Assembly: GCA_024802545.1 (NCBI GenBank)
Contig: CP103416.1
Span: 1,488,001 to 1,552,000 of the forward strand
Direction: 5' to 3'
Origin: SAR92 clade bacterium H455
GTDB taxonomy: Bacteria; Pseudomonadota; Gammaproteobacteria; Pseudomonadales; Porticoccaceae
DNA length: 64,000 nucleotides
Position numbers and translations under genes: made by a program. Under the pieces are notes generated by a model, which was not told the DNA's origin, did not search any database, and worked only from the letters and a program-made list of their open reading frames with translations. This document shows, in pieces, positions 18,447 through 29,205 of this stretch. Within the stretch, counting starts at the first letter, position 1. The number at the start of each line of letters is the position of its first letter.

Positions 18447-20978
18447 ATGAAACCAATTAACAGTAGAAATGTTATGGCAATGGCGATTATGGCCAGCCTA
18501 GCCACCACTTCGGTGGCAGAGATAACGATTGAAGAAGTTGTAGTTTCGGCACGTAAGCGTGCAGAAAATCTTCAGGAAGTGCCTATAGCAGTAACCGCCT
18601 TTACCGAAGCTCAAATTGAGAGTGCCGGTATTCAGCGTCCAGCTGACTTTATTAGCCTGATGCCCAATGTGACCATGGTTGACTCCGCTAACGTGGGTGA
18701 TACCCAGGTCAGTATTCGCGGTATTGTTTCAACCCGTGATGCGGAATCCACCTTTGCCTATGTGGTCGATGGTGTGCTGGTAACCAATCCTAACGGCTTT
18801 AACGAAGAGCTGATGGATGTGAGTCAGATCGAAGTGCTTAAAGGCCCTCAGGGCGCACTCTATGGCCGTAACGCAGTGGCTGGAGCCATTATTGTCACCA
18901 CTAACCGCCCCGATGAAGAATTTGAAGGCAAGGTTAAGGTCGGTGCCGGTAACAATGGCTCTAAGAATGCCAGTTTAACCCTGAGCGGTGGCTTAGCTGA
19001 GGGTGTGCTGGGTCGTATCAGCGTCAATCAGCGGGAAACAGACGGTCATTACAGCAATGCACTGACTGGTGCTAGCTCAGTTGATTTTCTCGAAGACACT
19101 ACTATTCGCGGGCGTGTGATCTGGGATGTAAATGAAGAGCTGTCCTTAGACTTTCGCGGTGGTATGAGTGAAGTCAGCGGTGGTGCGATTAACTTCAATG
19201 CGGTGTTTGCGATTCCTGCTTTTGCTGCCGGTTTCGGGCCTTCGTTCTTTAAAGATGTTAACGATCACGAGTTTATTTTTTCGAATAATGTCCCCGGTGA
19301 GAATGAGCAGGAAACGACTGAGTTTTCTATGAAAGCAGACTGGGATCGAGATGGTATCGATGTTACTGCAGTGCTTAGTTACAGTGATCTGGAAGAGTAT
19401 TTGCTGTCTGATGGTACCAGTGCCACTTTTTATGGTTACGAATTAACCGATGCCTGTCAGTCAGATCGTGCGACCTTAAACAATACTCCCGCTGCTTTTG
19501 GCGGTGCCGATCGCAGTGATTTGTTTGGCGACTTCTTTAGTCCATTTGGTGTATTCCCTGGAAATGGTGGTGCTGATCCCGACTTTACTGGCATCTATGG
19601 CCCCTATACGCCTACATCCTGTGATGGTTATCAGTATCAGGAACGCAACCAGTCAGATACCAGTTTAGAAATTCGTCTGACCTCTGATGATGATTCAGAT
19701 ATTAGTTGGATCGCAGGTGTCTATGCCGCTGAGATTGAGCGTGAAGTTGTGGTTGCCTATGGTGCGGATACAGGCAATGGCTTTTTGCGTCAGGGTTATG
19801 TGGCGCCAACGGGACCCAACCCAACTGACCTAATGTTCAGTGATCAATTTGATACCTCAGTTGTGGCCATATTTGGTCAGCTTGAGTTCGATATCAGTGA
19901 CGACATGGAGATAGCCGTTGCTGGGCGCTATGACCGTGAAGAACGCGATGTTAAAAACCAGGTGCCAAATGAAGCTGGATCAGGATTAAATATCAATTCC
20001 TCTGGCTCAATCAATCCTGCATTTGCTGGTAATCCAAATGGTATTCCGAACCGAAGCGCGACCTTTAGCCAATTCCAACCAAAGGTTACTTGGAGCTGGA
20101 ATGCTGCTGAAGACCTCAACCTCTACGCAAGTTGGGGTGTGGGTTTCCGCAGTGGTGGCTTCAACTCCATAGGTAGTGAAGCACTGTTGGATCTCTGGTA
20201 CGGCGATACTTGCCCGGCCTTCGTTCCTAGCTGTGCAACTGGTGGTGTGGCGGTTGATGCCAACCTAGGTGTGAGCGACGAGTACAAGAAAGAAGTCTCT
20301 ACGAGCTTTGAATTCGGTAGCAAGATGGAGTTTTTTGACAACCGTTTGCGGGTCAATGCCTCGGTTTTCCAAACTGAAGTTGAAGACAGTCAGTTCTTTG
20401 AATTCTTCGCTGGCCCATTTGGTTTGATGCGTGTTGTCACAACCATTGACGAGTTAGAGATTCAAGGCTTCGAAATGGACTTTAATGCAGTGGTTACAGA
20501 AAACCTCTCGCTATTTGGTGGTGCAGGTTTCTTGGACAGTGAGATTACTCAGAACAATCACCGTCCGCTCTCAGAAGGAAATGAAGCGCCACAGGCGCCA
20601 GATCGTACCTACAATCTTGGTGCACAGTTCGAGATGGCTGTTAGCGATGGTGTCGAGATGACTGCACGTTTAGATTGGCAGTATGTTGGTGAGATGGCGT
20701 TCCACACCTTGCAAGGTGAGGCAACTCCGACTATCTGGCAGGTATTTAACGGTCCCGGCTTGACTCAGGATATGAGCAAAGCCAAGCGTGATGCCTATGA
20801 CACACTCAATGCTCGTATCTCCTTTGATGCGGAAAACTGGGGTGTGACTATCTGGGGTCGCAATGTCACTGACGAAAAGTATCTGGAAGAGATCATTCCA
20901 GCGCCTGAATTTGGTGGTTCATTTATTCACCCAGGTGCCAAAGATTCGTACGGCATTGACTTTAACTACCGTTTCTAA
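18447..20978 (+). CDS. TonB-dependent outer-membrane receptor
   Basis: The 843-residue protein has a signal peptide (residues 1 to about 24, MAIMASLATTSVAE), a TonB-box-like EEVVVSARKRAENLQEVP region, a plug domain with VSIRGI and QGALYGRNAVAGAIIV, and a beta barrel ending in DFNYRF with a terminal aromatic residue. The frame opens at 18432, but the ATG at 18447 has GAGGGGA at the right distance. Barrels of this type import substrates too large or too scarce for porins, using TonB-ExbBD energy. Its place as last gene of the HyuAB cluster suggests that it takes up the compound the cluster degrades. An A-rich leader precedes it. Confidence 0.93.
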   Translation: MKPINSRNVMAMAIMASLATTSVAEITIEEVVVSARKRAENLQEVPIAVTAFTEAQIESAGIQRPADFISLMPNVTMVDSANVGDTQVSIRGIVSTRDAESTFAYVVDGVLVTNPNGFNEELMDVSQIEVLKGPQGALYGRNAVAGAIIVTTNRPDEEFEGKVKVGAGNNGSKNASLTLSGGLAEGVLGRISVNQRETDGHYSNALTGASSVDFLEDTTIRGRVIWDVNEELSLDFRGGMSEVSGGAINFNAVFAIPAFAAGFGPSFFKDVNDHEFIFSNNVPGENEQETTEFSMKADWDRDGIDVTAVLSYSDLEEYLLSDGTSATFYGYELTDACQSDRATLNNTPAAFGGADRSDLFGDFFSPFGVFPGNGGADPDFTGIYGPYTPTSCDGYQYQERNQSDTSLEIRLTSDDDSDISWIAGVYAAEIEREVVVAYGADTGNGFLRQGYVAPTGPNPTDLMFSDQFDTSVVAIFGQLEFDISDDMEIAVAGRYDREERDVKNQVPNEAGSGLNINSSGSINPAFAGNPNGIPNRSATFSQFQPKVTWSWNAAEDLNLYASWGVGFRSGGFNSIGSEALLDLWYGDTCPAFVPSCATGGVAVDANLGVSDEYKKEVSTSFEFGSKMEFFDNRLRVNASVFQTEVEDSQFFEFFAGPFGLMRVVTTIDELEIQGFEMDFNAVVTENLSLFGGAGFLDSEITQNNHRPLSEGNEAPQAPDRTYNLGAQFEMAVSDGVEMTARLDWQYVGEMAFHTLQGEATPTIWQVFNGPGLTQDMSKAKRDAYDTLNARISFDAENWGVTIWGRNVTDEKYLEEIIPAPEFGGSFIHPGAKDSYGIDFNYRF

Positions 20979-20996
20979 AATAGCGTAGTATCGATC

Positions 20997-21040
20997 GCGG
21001 GCTGTGCTTCTGGTTTCGGAAAGCACAGTCCGCTTTTTTA
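20997..21040 (+). terminator. Strong Rho-independent terminator after the TonB receptor
   Basis: A 13-bp stem (20997-21009 with 21021-21033, one G-U pair) with an 11-base loop is followed directly by six Ts. It ends the HyuAB/TonB operon 22 bases before the next gene. Confidence 0.9.
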
Positions 21041-21062
21041 CGATAAGAAAATAGTGATTTGA

Positions 21063-21692
21063 ATGGTAATGGCTATGACCTCAAATAATCTGCAGCAAAA
21101 TGCTCTCGGTTTGACCGCTAAGCCAGCTTTACTCTTGGTCGATATGATTAATGGCTTTACCGATCTGAGCTGCGCTCTGGGATCTGATTGTCCCGAGGTG
21201 GTTGCGGCCAATGTACAGTTGCTTGAGGCTTTCAGGGCTTTGGGTCTACCGGTATTTTTCACCACAGTGGTTTATCACAGTGATCAGCAGGCCAAGGTGT
21301 TTCGTCAGAAAGTGCCAGCGCTAAATCTACTGCAGCCGGACAGTCACTGGGTAAAAGTTGATTCGGCATTAGAGCCTGCGGACGGTGAGCCGGTGATAGA
21401 GAAACAGTGGGCCAGTGCTTTTTTTGATACGGATCTCGACCAGCAGTTGTCAGCTGTGGGTGTGGATTCGTTGGTTGTGACAGGTCTGACCACCAGTGGC
21501 TGTGTGCGTGCCTCAGCGGTGGATGCTCTGCAGAATGATTATCAGGTGGTGATTGCGGAAGAGGCTGTGGGGGATCGAAATCCTGAGGCCCACCGCGCTA
21601 ATCTATTTGATCTAAATGCTAAATACGCTGATGTGCTGCCCGTTGCGCAGGTGTTGAGTCAACTGACAGCACTCTGCGGTGACAAGGGTTAA
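21063..21692 (+). CDS. Cysteine hydrolase, isochorismatase / N-carbamoylsarcosine amidase family
   Basis: The 209-residue protein has the family catalytic triad: Asp27 in LLVDMING, Lys114 in EKQWASAF and nucleophile Cys147 in TTSGCVRASAVDA, numbered from the ATG at 21063; ATGs at 21069 and 21075 are also possible starts. The SGCVRAS motif with the following DRNPEAHRANLFDLNAKY resembles N-carbamoylsarcosine amidohydrolase and maleamate amidohydrolase. Either would release ammonia from the product of a ring-opening enzyme, which suits the HyuAB genes upstream. A strong terminator stands in front, so expression needs read-through or a promoter inside the hairpin. Its stop overlaps the convergent flavin reductase stop by three bases within a TTAA. 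Confidence 0.85.
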   Translation: MVMAMTSNNLQQNALGLTAKPALLLVDMINGFTDLSCALGSDCPEVVAANVQLLEAFRALGLPVFFTTVVYHSDQQAKVFRQKVPALNLLQPDSHWVKVDSALEPADGEPVIEKQWASAFFDTDLDQQLSAVGVDSLVVTGLTTSGCVRASAVDALQNDYQVVIAEEAVGDRNPEAHRANLFDLNAKYADVLPVAQVLSQLTALCGDKG

Positions 21693-22171
21693 GCTAAAGT
21701 TGCGTATTGGCCGCGATTAAAAATCAGTGGCTCTAGACCATTATCTCTAAACTCAATGACGCGGCCGACTAAAATAATATGGTCGCCGCCTTCATATTGG
21801 TTCTCAATCTGACATTCAAAACAGGCGCTGTAGTGGGGCAAAATTGGGACTCCAGCTAAGCCTTCAGTGCATTCCAGATCAGCAAACTTATCCGCACCAC
21901 TTTTAGCAAAGCGATTAGACATGGCTTCTTGATCGGCGGCGAGCACGTGAATGGCAAAAGACTCTGCGCCGATAAAGTCATCGAAGCAATTGGCGTCGCG
22001 AGCGACACTCCAGAGTACCAATGCTGGGTCCAGGGAGACCGAGTTAAAGCTGTTAGCGGTCATGCCGACCTTCTGGCCATCTTTGCCCAGAGCGGTGATA
22101 ACCGTGATGCCCGTGGCGAAGCTGCCCAGTGCATTGCGGAAGTCTAGAGTTTGCTGTTTTTTATCAGACAT
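21689..22171 (-). CDS. Flavin reductase family protein (FMN-binding split barrel)
   Basis: The 160-residue protein has the flavin-reductase signature FRNALGSFATGITVITAL near the N-terminus, then MTANSFNSVSLDPALVLWS, which contacts flavin, and GDHIILVGRVIEF near the end. Members reduce FMN or FAD with NAD(P)H for a partner monooxygenase. No monooxygenase gene is visible nearby. The frame extends to 22288, but the ATG at 22171 starts the conserved region and has AGAAGA upstream. It follows fadH on the minus strand after a 144-base gap holding a strong hairpin. Confidence 0.87.
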   Translation of the reverse strand: MSDKKQQTLDFRNALGSFATGITVITALGKDGQKVGMTANSFNSVSLDPALVLWSVARDANCFDDFIGAESFAIHVLAADQEAMSNRFAKSGADKFADLECTEGLAGVPILPHYSACFECQIENQYEGGDHIILVGRVIEFRDNGLEPLIFNRGQYATLA

Positions 22172-22238
22172 AATTCTTCTATTAAAGTTATTCGTTGAGA
22201 GCTGCTGTTTAACGCGTTGTTTGCATAAAATAAGGGCA

Positions 22239-22279
22239 GCAACGGTGCGCGCTCGAATTAAGCGCGCATGATCCGTTGC
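22239..22279 (-). other. Hairpin between fadH and the flavin reductase gene
   Basis: GCAACGG plus TGCGCGCT (22239-22253) pairs with AGCGCGCA plus CCGTTGC (22261-22279), with a 4-base bulge and 7-base loop. On the minus strand it is followed by GCCCTTATTTTATG. It may partly terminate or protect the fadH transcript, lowering flavin reductase expression. Confidence 0.55.
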
Positions 22280-22315
22280 TTGCCCCACTGTTGCAAGTGT
22301 TATTGTTGGGTTTTA

Positions 22316-24367
<2,052 letters not shown>

Positions 24368-24494
24368 TTAATTTTTATTAGACGCTGCCGGTGCTCTAAG
24401 TAAGCAAGTGCCGCAGCGATCTGCAAAGCTAGAAGTTGTTGTACGGAAATTTCTGCGCTTTGGTTGATCTGTGGACGGAGATTAATGGCGCATT

Positions 24495-24507
24495 TTGACA
24501 CTGTCAA
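24495..24507. promoter_or_regulatory. Probable TetR operator
   Basis: TTGACA-C-TGTCAA is a perfect 13-bp palindrome 24 bases before the TetR start and between the divergent tetR and fadH genes, a usual place for an autoregulatory site. It also contains a -35-like TTGACA. Confidence 0.5.
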
Positions 24508-24530
24508 GATGCATTGTTACATTGTCGCCC

Positions 24531-25151
24531 ATGAGTCTAAACACATCACATAAAACTGTCCGTCCGAGCTATCATCACGGTGATCTGCGTCAGGCTCTGT
24601 TGCTGTCGGCAAAACAGCTTATAGCTGAAGCCGGAATAGAGAACCTTTCTCTGCGCCGACTGGCTGAAAGGGCAGGGGTTTCGCGCACCGCTCCCTATCA
24701 TCACTTCTCGGATAAAAACGATCTGCTATGTGCTATCGCTGCGCAAGGTTTTCGCCGTCGCCATCAGGCTGCTGCGGCGGAGTTTGATGATGCGGCGACG
24801 ACAATGCTGGAAAAATTTCACGCCTATATAAATGGGTATATGCAGTTTGCCGTGGACAATCCTGAAGAGTATGAGCTGATGTTTGGGCGCAGTATCTGGA
24901 AGCAACAGAACAGCACCGAAGAGCTGCGTGATGTCGCCTATCCCTGTTTTCAGCATCAGGTAGATATGATGCGCTGCTGGCAGGATTGCGGGGTAATCTC
25001 TGGAGATAATCCACTGCGTACGGCTCAGGTTATCTGGGGAGCGCTGCACGGTATCGCCAAGTTGTTTATTGATGGTATCTACACTGATACGGCTCAAATT
25101 GAAGAGGTCACCCGTTGCGCAATTAATATGTTCATCAGCAAGCCTTCCTAA
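24531..25151 (+). CDS. TetR-family transcriptional regulator (WHG-type C-terminal domain)
   Basis: The 206-residue protein has a TetR helix-turn-helix (about residues 15-60), including LSLRRLAERAGVSRTAPYHHF followed by KNDLLCAIA. The C-terminal domain carries VIWGALHGIAKLFIDG, the WHG-type ligand domain. The frame begins at a TTG at 24495, but the ATG at 24531 is preferred because the earlier start would lie inside the palindromic operator. It probably represses itself and the divergent fadH-flavin reductase unit, with a fatty acyl compound as the likely inducer; that ligand is an inference from the neighbour. Confidence 0.85.
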   Translation: MSLNTSHKTVRPSYHHGDLRQALLLSAKQLIAEAGIENLSLRRLAERAGVSRTAPYHHFSDKNDLLCAIAAQGFRRRHQAAAAEFDDAATTMLEKFHAYINGYMQFAVDNPEEYELMFGRSIWKQQNSTEELRDVAYPCFQHQVDMMRCWQDCGVISGDNPLRTAQVIWGALHGIAKLFIDGIYTDTAQIEEVTRCAINMFISKPS

Positions 25152-25458
25152 TGTTTAACATCGTATTTATCCTCTAATCTACTGTTTTACATACCTTAAA
25201 ATTCCCTGTTTCGTCTAATTTAGCCTGCTCTCTTAACTGTCTATTTAGTAGTGAATGTCGCTAGGCAAGAATTCTGGGAAAAGATAGGTTTATTTTTTGA
25301 CTTTCGAAAAAATGAGAACTACGTTTACTTAGCCTGTTAAGCAGTTTTTAAATTTAGTTTCAAAATGTGGATTTGGTCGCATTTGCCCGTGAATTGGTCA
25401 TTCTGGATATCGGGTAATTAGTGCGAGGTTTTACTTAGGAGTTATAGGAGTTTTAGTT
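25152..25458. other. Gene-free stretch, AT-rich
   Basis: This 307-base stretch between tetR and the PEP-CTERM gene is AT-rich and has no credible reading frame, RNA gene or strong hairpin. It presumably holds the promoter of the PEP-CTERM gene, whose ATG is preceded by two close GGAG copies. Confidence 0.5.
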
Positions 25459-26127
25459 ATGAATAAAAGTTTTGTTAAATTACTGCAGTCATGCGCAGGC
25501 GTCTTACTGTTATCTACGGCTGGTTTGTCAATGGCAGCAACTTGGGATTATGATTTTGATGGCGATGAAAACGAGCGTGGCGGGCAGCCGTTAAACTTTG
25601 GTGATCTCGACGTTAAAGGCTATACCGATGGTTCAAGCAGCTATGCCTATTTGGATTCGGGGTATTTGGCTGGCTTAGGTGTTTGTGATGGGCCAATTCT
25701 TTCTGGCACCACAGGTACAGACAATAAGTGCAAAACAACCACCGGCCCCAATACGGGCGCCTCTGACGACAACTTACAGTTAGGTGAAATGCTTGAGTTT
25801 GTGTTTAGCACCAAGAAACAGATTGAAGTGGGTATTAACGGTCCACACAGGTCTGCTAACGGTGAGGGCGTTTTGATTTGGACTGACGCTGGTGCTTGGG
25901 ATCTGCTGACTGTGGTCGCAGGTAAGATTACCTTGGGCGTTCAGCATATTGGTTTAATGACTTTAAAGATCTTTGGTCAGGGTGACTTTGGTCAGAATGG
26001 TCGTGAAACCACAACTGATCTCTATGTTGCGGGAATCAATGAAGTGCCTCTTCCTGCAGCGGCCTGGCTGTTTGGCTCGGCTCTGTTGGGTCTTGCTGGA
26101 CTGCGTCGTCGCAAGATCGCAGGTTAG
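25459..26127 (+). CDS. Secreted protein with PEP-CTERM sorting signal
   Basis: The 222-residue product has a signal peptide (about residues 1-27, ending SMAA), a 165-residue acidic, Gly/Thr-rich extracellular region with one likely disulfide (CDGP...NKCK), and a C-terminal VPLPAAAWLFGSALLGLAG followed by RRRK. That is the PEP-CTERM tripartite signal: motif, hydrophobic span, basic tail. Exosortase (EpsH/XrtA-type) would cut and attach or release the protein at the surface. No exosortase or exopolysaccharide genes are visible in the window. The function of the mature domain is not recognisable. Two copies of a TAGGAGTT-like stretch precede the ATG. Confidence 0.85.
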   Translation: MNKSFVKLLQSCAGVLLLSTAGLSMAATWDYDFDGDENERGGQPLNFGDLDVKGYTDGSSSYAYLDSGYLAGLGVCDGPILSGTTGTDNKCKTTTGPNTGASDDNLQLGEMLEFVFSTKKQIEVGINGPHRSANGEGVLIWTDAGAWDLLTVVAGKITLGVQHIGLMTLKIFGQGDFGQNGRETTTDLYVAGINEVPLPAAAWLFGSALLGLAGLRRRKIAG

Positions 26128-26172
26128 GCAGTAAGAAAGTCTAGCATGAGATGCTGAGCTTAATGCAATAGC

Positions 26173-26201
26173 GCCGCAACGCTTGTTTATCAGGTTGCGG
26201 C
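26173..26201. other. Hairpin downstream of the PEP-CTERM gene
   Basis: GCCGCAAC and GTTGCGGC form an 8-bp perfect stem with a 13-base loop, just before the bidirectional terminator. It may stabilise the 3' end of the PEP-CTERM mRNA. Confidence 0.5.
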
Positions 26202-26206
26202 ACAAT

Positions 26207-26234
26207 AAAAACCCCGGTTCTCACCGGGGTTTTT
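26207..26234. terminator. Bidirectional Rho-independent terminator
   Basis: A perfect 12-bp stem AAAAACCCCGGT/ACCGGGGTTTTT around a TCTC tetraloop, with an A/T run on both sides. It serves both the PEP-CTERM gene (+) and the small lipoprotein gene (-). Confidence 0.95.
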
Positions 26235-26289
26235 AGTTTTCTAGTCTTGCCTTTGTGCCTTTGCTTGTCGGCAGTCAAGAGCAGGGTTA

Positions 26290-26559
26290 TTACTTTTTCA
26301 TCTTTCCCATAGCCTCAGAGAGATCGTTCTCCGAGTCTTTGGCCATATCCTCCATTATTTGATCAGCGCTCTCAGAGGCTTCGTCTACGGTATCTTCTAT
26401 GATGTTAATTGCATCATCGGCTGCGCTCTCAATAGTGTCGGACATTGTAGTCTCCTCTGCTGCTGGAACTGTTCCCTCCTCGGGTGATTTTCCACTATCA
26501 CATGCGCTCAGGCCCAAGGTAGCCAATGTGGCAATTAGCAAAACATGGTGCTTCTTCAT
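26290..26559 (-). CDS. Small acidic lipoprotein
   Basis: The 89-residue product has a lipoprotein signal peptide with lipobox LSAC (Cys at about residue 20). A short acidic chain follows, with heptad-like Ala/Asp/Glu/Ile spacing that should form a helix, and the end is basic (GKMKK). The ATG at 26559 is chosen over the upstream frame because AAGGAG lies 9 bases before it and the signal peptide starts there. An entericidin-like or coiled-coil lipoprotein is possible; I do not recognise a specific family. It is a single gene facing the PEP-CTERM gene across a terminator. Confidence 0.75.
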   Translation of the reverse strand: MKKHHVLLIATLATLGLSACDSGKSPEEGTVPAAEETTMSDTIESAADDAINIIEDTVDEASESADQIMEDMAKDSENDLSEAMGKMKK

Positions 26560-26843
26560 ATCTCTACTCCTTCCTAGGTTATTTGAATAATGTGTTTTTC
26601 TCATCAAGCATAGTTCAGCAGAGCCTTAAATAAAGCCGAAAGCTGGGAAAATATTGCTACCTGGGTCAATCAGGTGGCGTTTTATCCAGTCCAATAACAA
26701 TAAGGCTATTATTTACTCCTTAATCAACGCTTACCGGTTGCTGATTGCTAATCGCTGTGGCAAACTTCACGCCGCTTTTAGAGGGGTCTTTGAGTGACAG
26801 AAAAGACCCCGAAAACTACCTACTACTAAAAGTTCTTTTAAAT

Positions 26844-26928
<85 letters not shown>

Positions 26929-26959
26929 AATTTAATCAGTATCATCGTGAGGAAAATCC

Positions 26960-28273
26960 ATGCAGGTTTCCATCGAGTCTAGCACTGGTCTTGAGCGTCA
27001 ACTTAAGATCGGTGTCCCTGCCGACCGTGTAGAGAGTGAAGTCGCTCAGCGTCTTCAGAAAGCCACTAAAACCGTAAGCATCAAAGGTTTTCGTAAGGGC
27101 AAAGTGCCTCTCAAAGTGGTCAAGCAGCAGTTTGGTAAGGGCGTGCGTCAGGAAGTGGTTGGCGAGATCGTCAATTCAAGCTTCTACGAAGCTATTGCTC
27201 AAGAAAAACTGCAGCCAGTAGGACAGCCGCGAATCGATGATATAAAGGATAGCGAAGGCCAGGATCTAGAGTTTTTGGCAGTCTTCGAAGTCTATCCAGA
27301 AATTACTCTGGCTGATTTAAGTAAAGTGTCGATCACTCGCCCAGTAACTGATCTGAGCGAATCAGATTTAGACAAGATGATCGACGTACTCCGCGATCAG
27401 CAAGCGACCTTTGAAACCTCAGACAAGCCCGCCGTCGAAGGCGATCAGCTCAATATCGATTATGTTGGCACCAAAGGCGGAGAAGAGTTCCCTGGAGGCA
27501 AAGCTGAAGGCCAAGATTTAGTGTTGGGTTCAAACAGCATGATTCCTGGTTTTGAAGATGCCCTTATTGGCGCCAGTGCCGGCGATGAGAAACTCCTCAA
27601 GCTGAAGTTTCCCAAAGACTATCACGCAGAAGAGCTCAAGGGCGCCAAAGTAGAATTTGCCGTTGTGGTTAATTCTGTGTCGTCAAAGCAGTTGCCGGAG
27701 ATGAACGATGAGTTCTTTAAGCTCTACGGCGTCGATGCAGGCGGTGTAGAAAAATTCCGCGAAGATGTACAAAATAATATGGAGCGTGAATTGCGCAATG
27801 CAGTTCGCAGCAAAGTTAAGAACCGTGTTATGAATCAGTTGTTTGACCTTAATAAGGTCGAGTTGCCGGCTGTGTTGGTCGACAATGAGATTACTCAGCT
27901 CAAGCAGCAGATGGTTCAGCAGTTTGGCGGTGGCCAGCAAATCGATTTAAGCATGCTTCCGGATGATATGTTCCGCGAGAAAGCCGAGCGTCGCGCATCA
28001 TTGGGTGTAATTGTCTCCGAAATCGTTAAAGTCGAAGAGCTTACTCCAGACGAGGATCGTGTTCGCGAGAGAATTAACGAGATCGCTTCAACCTATGAGC
28101 AGCCAAAGGAAGTCGTCGACTATTACTACAGCCAGCAGCAGCTGCTGAGCTCTGTGGAAGCCGTAGTGTTGGAAGATCAGGTAACGGAATTGGTCTTGTC
28201 CAAGGCTAAAGTTGTCGACGAAGCATGCTCCTATGAAGATGCAGTGAAGCCCGATCCTGAGCCAGGTGCCTAA
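26960..28273 (+). CDS. tig: Trigger factor
   Basis: The 437-residue ribosome-bound chaperone and prolyl isomerase has the ribosome-docking signature GFRKGKVP (about 43-50), a central FKBP-type domain (GDQLNIDYVGTKGG through about residue 245) and a long helical C-terminal substrate cradle. It binds L23 and shields nascent chains. GTGAGGA precedes the ATG. It follows tRNA-Leu by 31 bases and is 222 bases before clpP; this tig-clpP-clpX-lon-hupB-ppiD order is conserved in gammaproteobacteria. The length is normal. Confidence 0.97.
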   Translation: MQVSIESSTGLERQLKIGVPADRVESEVAQRLQKATKTVSIKGFRKGKVPLKVVKQQFGKGVRQEVVGEIVNSSFYEAIAQEKLQPVGQPRIDDIKDSEGQDLEFLAVFEVYPEITLADLSKVSITRPVTDLSESDLDKMIDVLRDQQATFETSDKPAVEGDQLNIDYVGTKGGEEFPGGKAEGQDLVLGSNSMIPGFEDALIGASAGDEKLLKLKFPKDYHAEELKGAKVEFAVVVNSVSSKQLPEMNDEFFKLYGVDAGGVEKFREDVQNNMERELRNAVRSKVKNRVMNQLFDLNKVELPAVLVDNEITQLKQQMVQQFGGGQQIDLSMLPDDMFREKAERRASLGVIVSEIVKVEELTPDEDRVRERINEIASTYEQPKEVVDYYYSQQQLLSSVEAVVLEDQVTELVLSKAKVVDEACSYEDAVKPDPEPGA

Positions 28274-28410
28274 GTAGCTTTGAGCTTGGTACAGCCTCTA
28301 GCTTGAGTAAAAGCTGGGTTTAAGTAGTCTTGAGTCCAGGTTGGCTCTTATTCTTGCGGAAGACTGAGGCAAGCCTGCTGCCTGGAAACAGACTATAGTT
28401 ATAATAATCT

Positions 28411-28434
28411 CGGGCACTAGGATCTGAGTGCCCG
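28411..28434 (+). other. Hairpin in the clpP leader
   Basis: CGGGCACT and AGTGCCCG form a perfect 8-bp stem with an 8-base loop. It lies just after a TATAAT at 28400-28405, so it may be the 5' end of the clpP transcript. There is no T-tract, so it is unlikely to terminate tig. Confidence 0.45.
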
Positions 28435-28495
28435 ATTCGATGCGTATAGAACCACATACTTATTGAAAGATGATAACGAAAATAGCGAGGAAGCG

Positions 28496-29137
28496 ATGAA
28501 TTTTCAGCAACCAAATGCCGGGCACATCCACGATGTTCAAGCCAGTGGTCTGGTACCCATGGTAGTAGAGCAAACCTCACGCGGTGAGAGAGCCTACGAT
28601 ATTTACTCTAGGTTGTTAAAAGAGCGCGTGATCTTCTTGGTTGGTCAGGTAGAAGATCATATGGCCAATCTAATTGTTGCTCAGATGCTGTTTCTGGAAT
28701 CTGAAAATCCCGATAAAGATATTCACCTCTATATCAATTCTCCCGGTGGCTCGGTTACTGCGGGAATGTCGATTTATGACACCATGCAGTTTATCAAGCC
28801 AAACGTTAGCACAATGTGCATAGGTCAGGCCGCAAGCATGGGCGCCTTCTTGCTCGCTGCTGGTGCCGAGGGCAAGCGCTATTGTCTGCCAAATTCGCGC
28901 ACTATGATTCACCAGCCGAGTGGTGGTGCCCAGGGCCAGGCAACTGATATCCATATTCAGTCTCAGGAAATCCTCAAGATCAAGGCTCGCCTCAATGGTT
29001 TGATGGCCAAGCATACTGGTCAGGCCGTAGAAAAGGTCACCGAAGACACTGAGCGTGACAATTTTATGAGTGCGGAAGAATCCAAGGCCTACGGCCTGGT
29101 TGACGACGTGCTTGATCAGCGTGAACAGAGTAGCTAG
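28496..29137 (+). CDS. clpP: ATP-dependent Clp protease proteolytic subunit
   Basis: The 213-residue serine protease has the nucleophile Ser in [11 protein letters not shown], the catalytic His in [10 protein letters not shown] and the usual Asp further on. It forms the double-heptamer chamber that ClpX or ClpA feeds with unfolded substrates. The ORF runs up to a TTG at 28463, but GCGAGG at 28485-28490 places the start at the ATG 28496, giving the usual length including a short propeptide. It is 68 bases upstream of clpX. Confidence 0.97.
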   Translation: MNFQQPNAGHIHDVQASGLVPMVVEQTSRGERAYDIYSRLLKERVIFLVGQVEDHMANLIVAQMLFLESENPDKDIHLYINSPGGSVTAGMSIYDTMQFIKPNVSTMCIGQAASMGAFLLAAGAEGKRYCLPNSRTMIHQPSGGAQGQATDIHIQSQEILKIKARLNGLMAKHTGQAVEKVTEDTERDNFMSAEESKAYGLVDDVLDQREQSS

Positions 29138-29205
29138 ATTTATATTTTAGCCTCTGGTTATTGAGGTTACTGGCTGTTCTATATTGATTTTATTGGAGGC
29201 ATACA

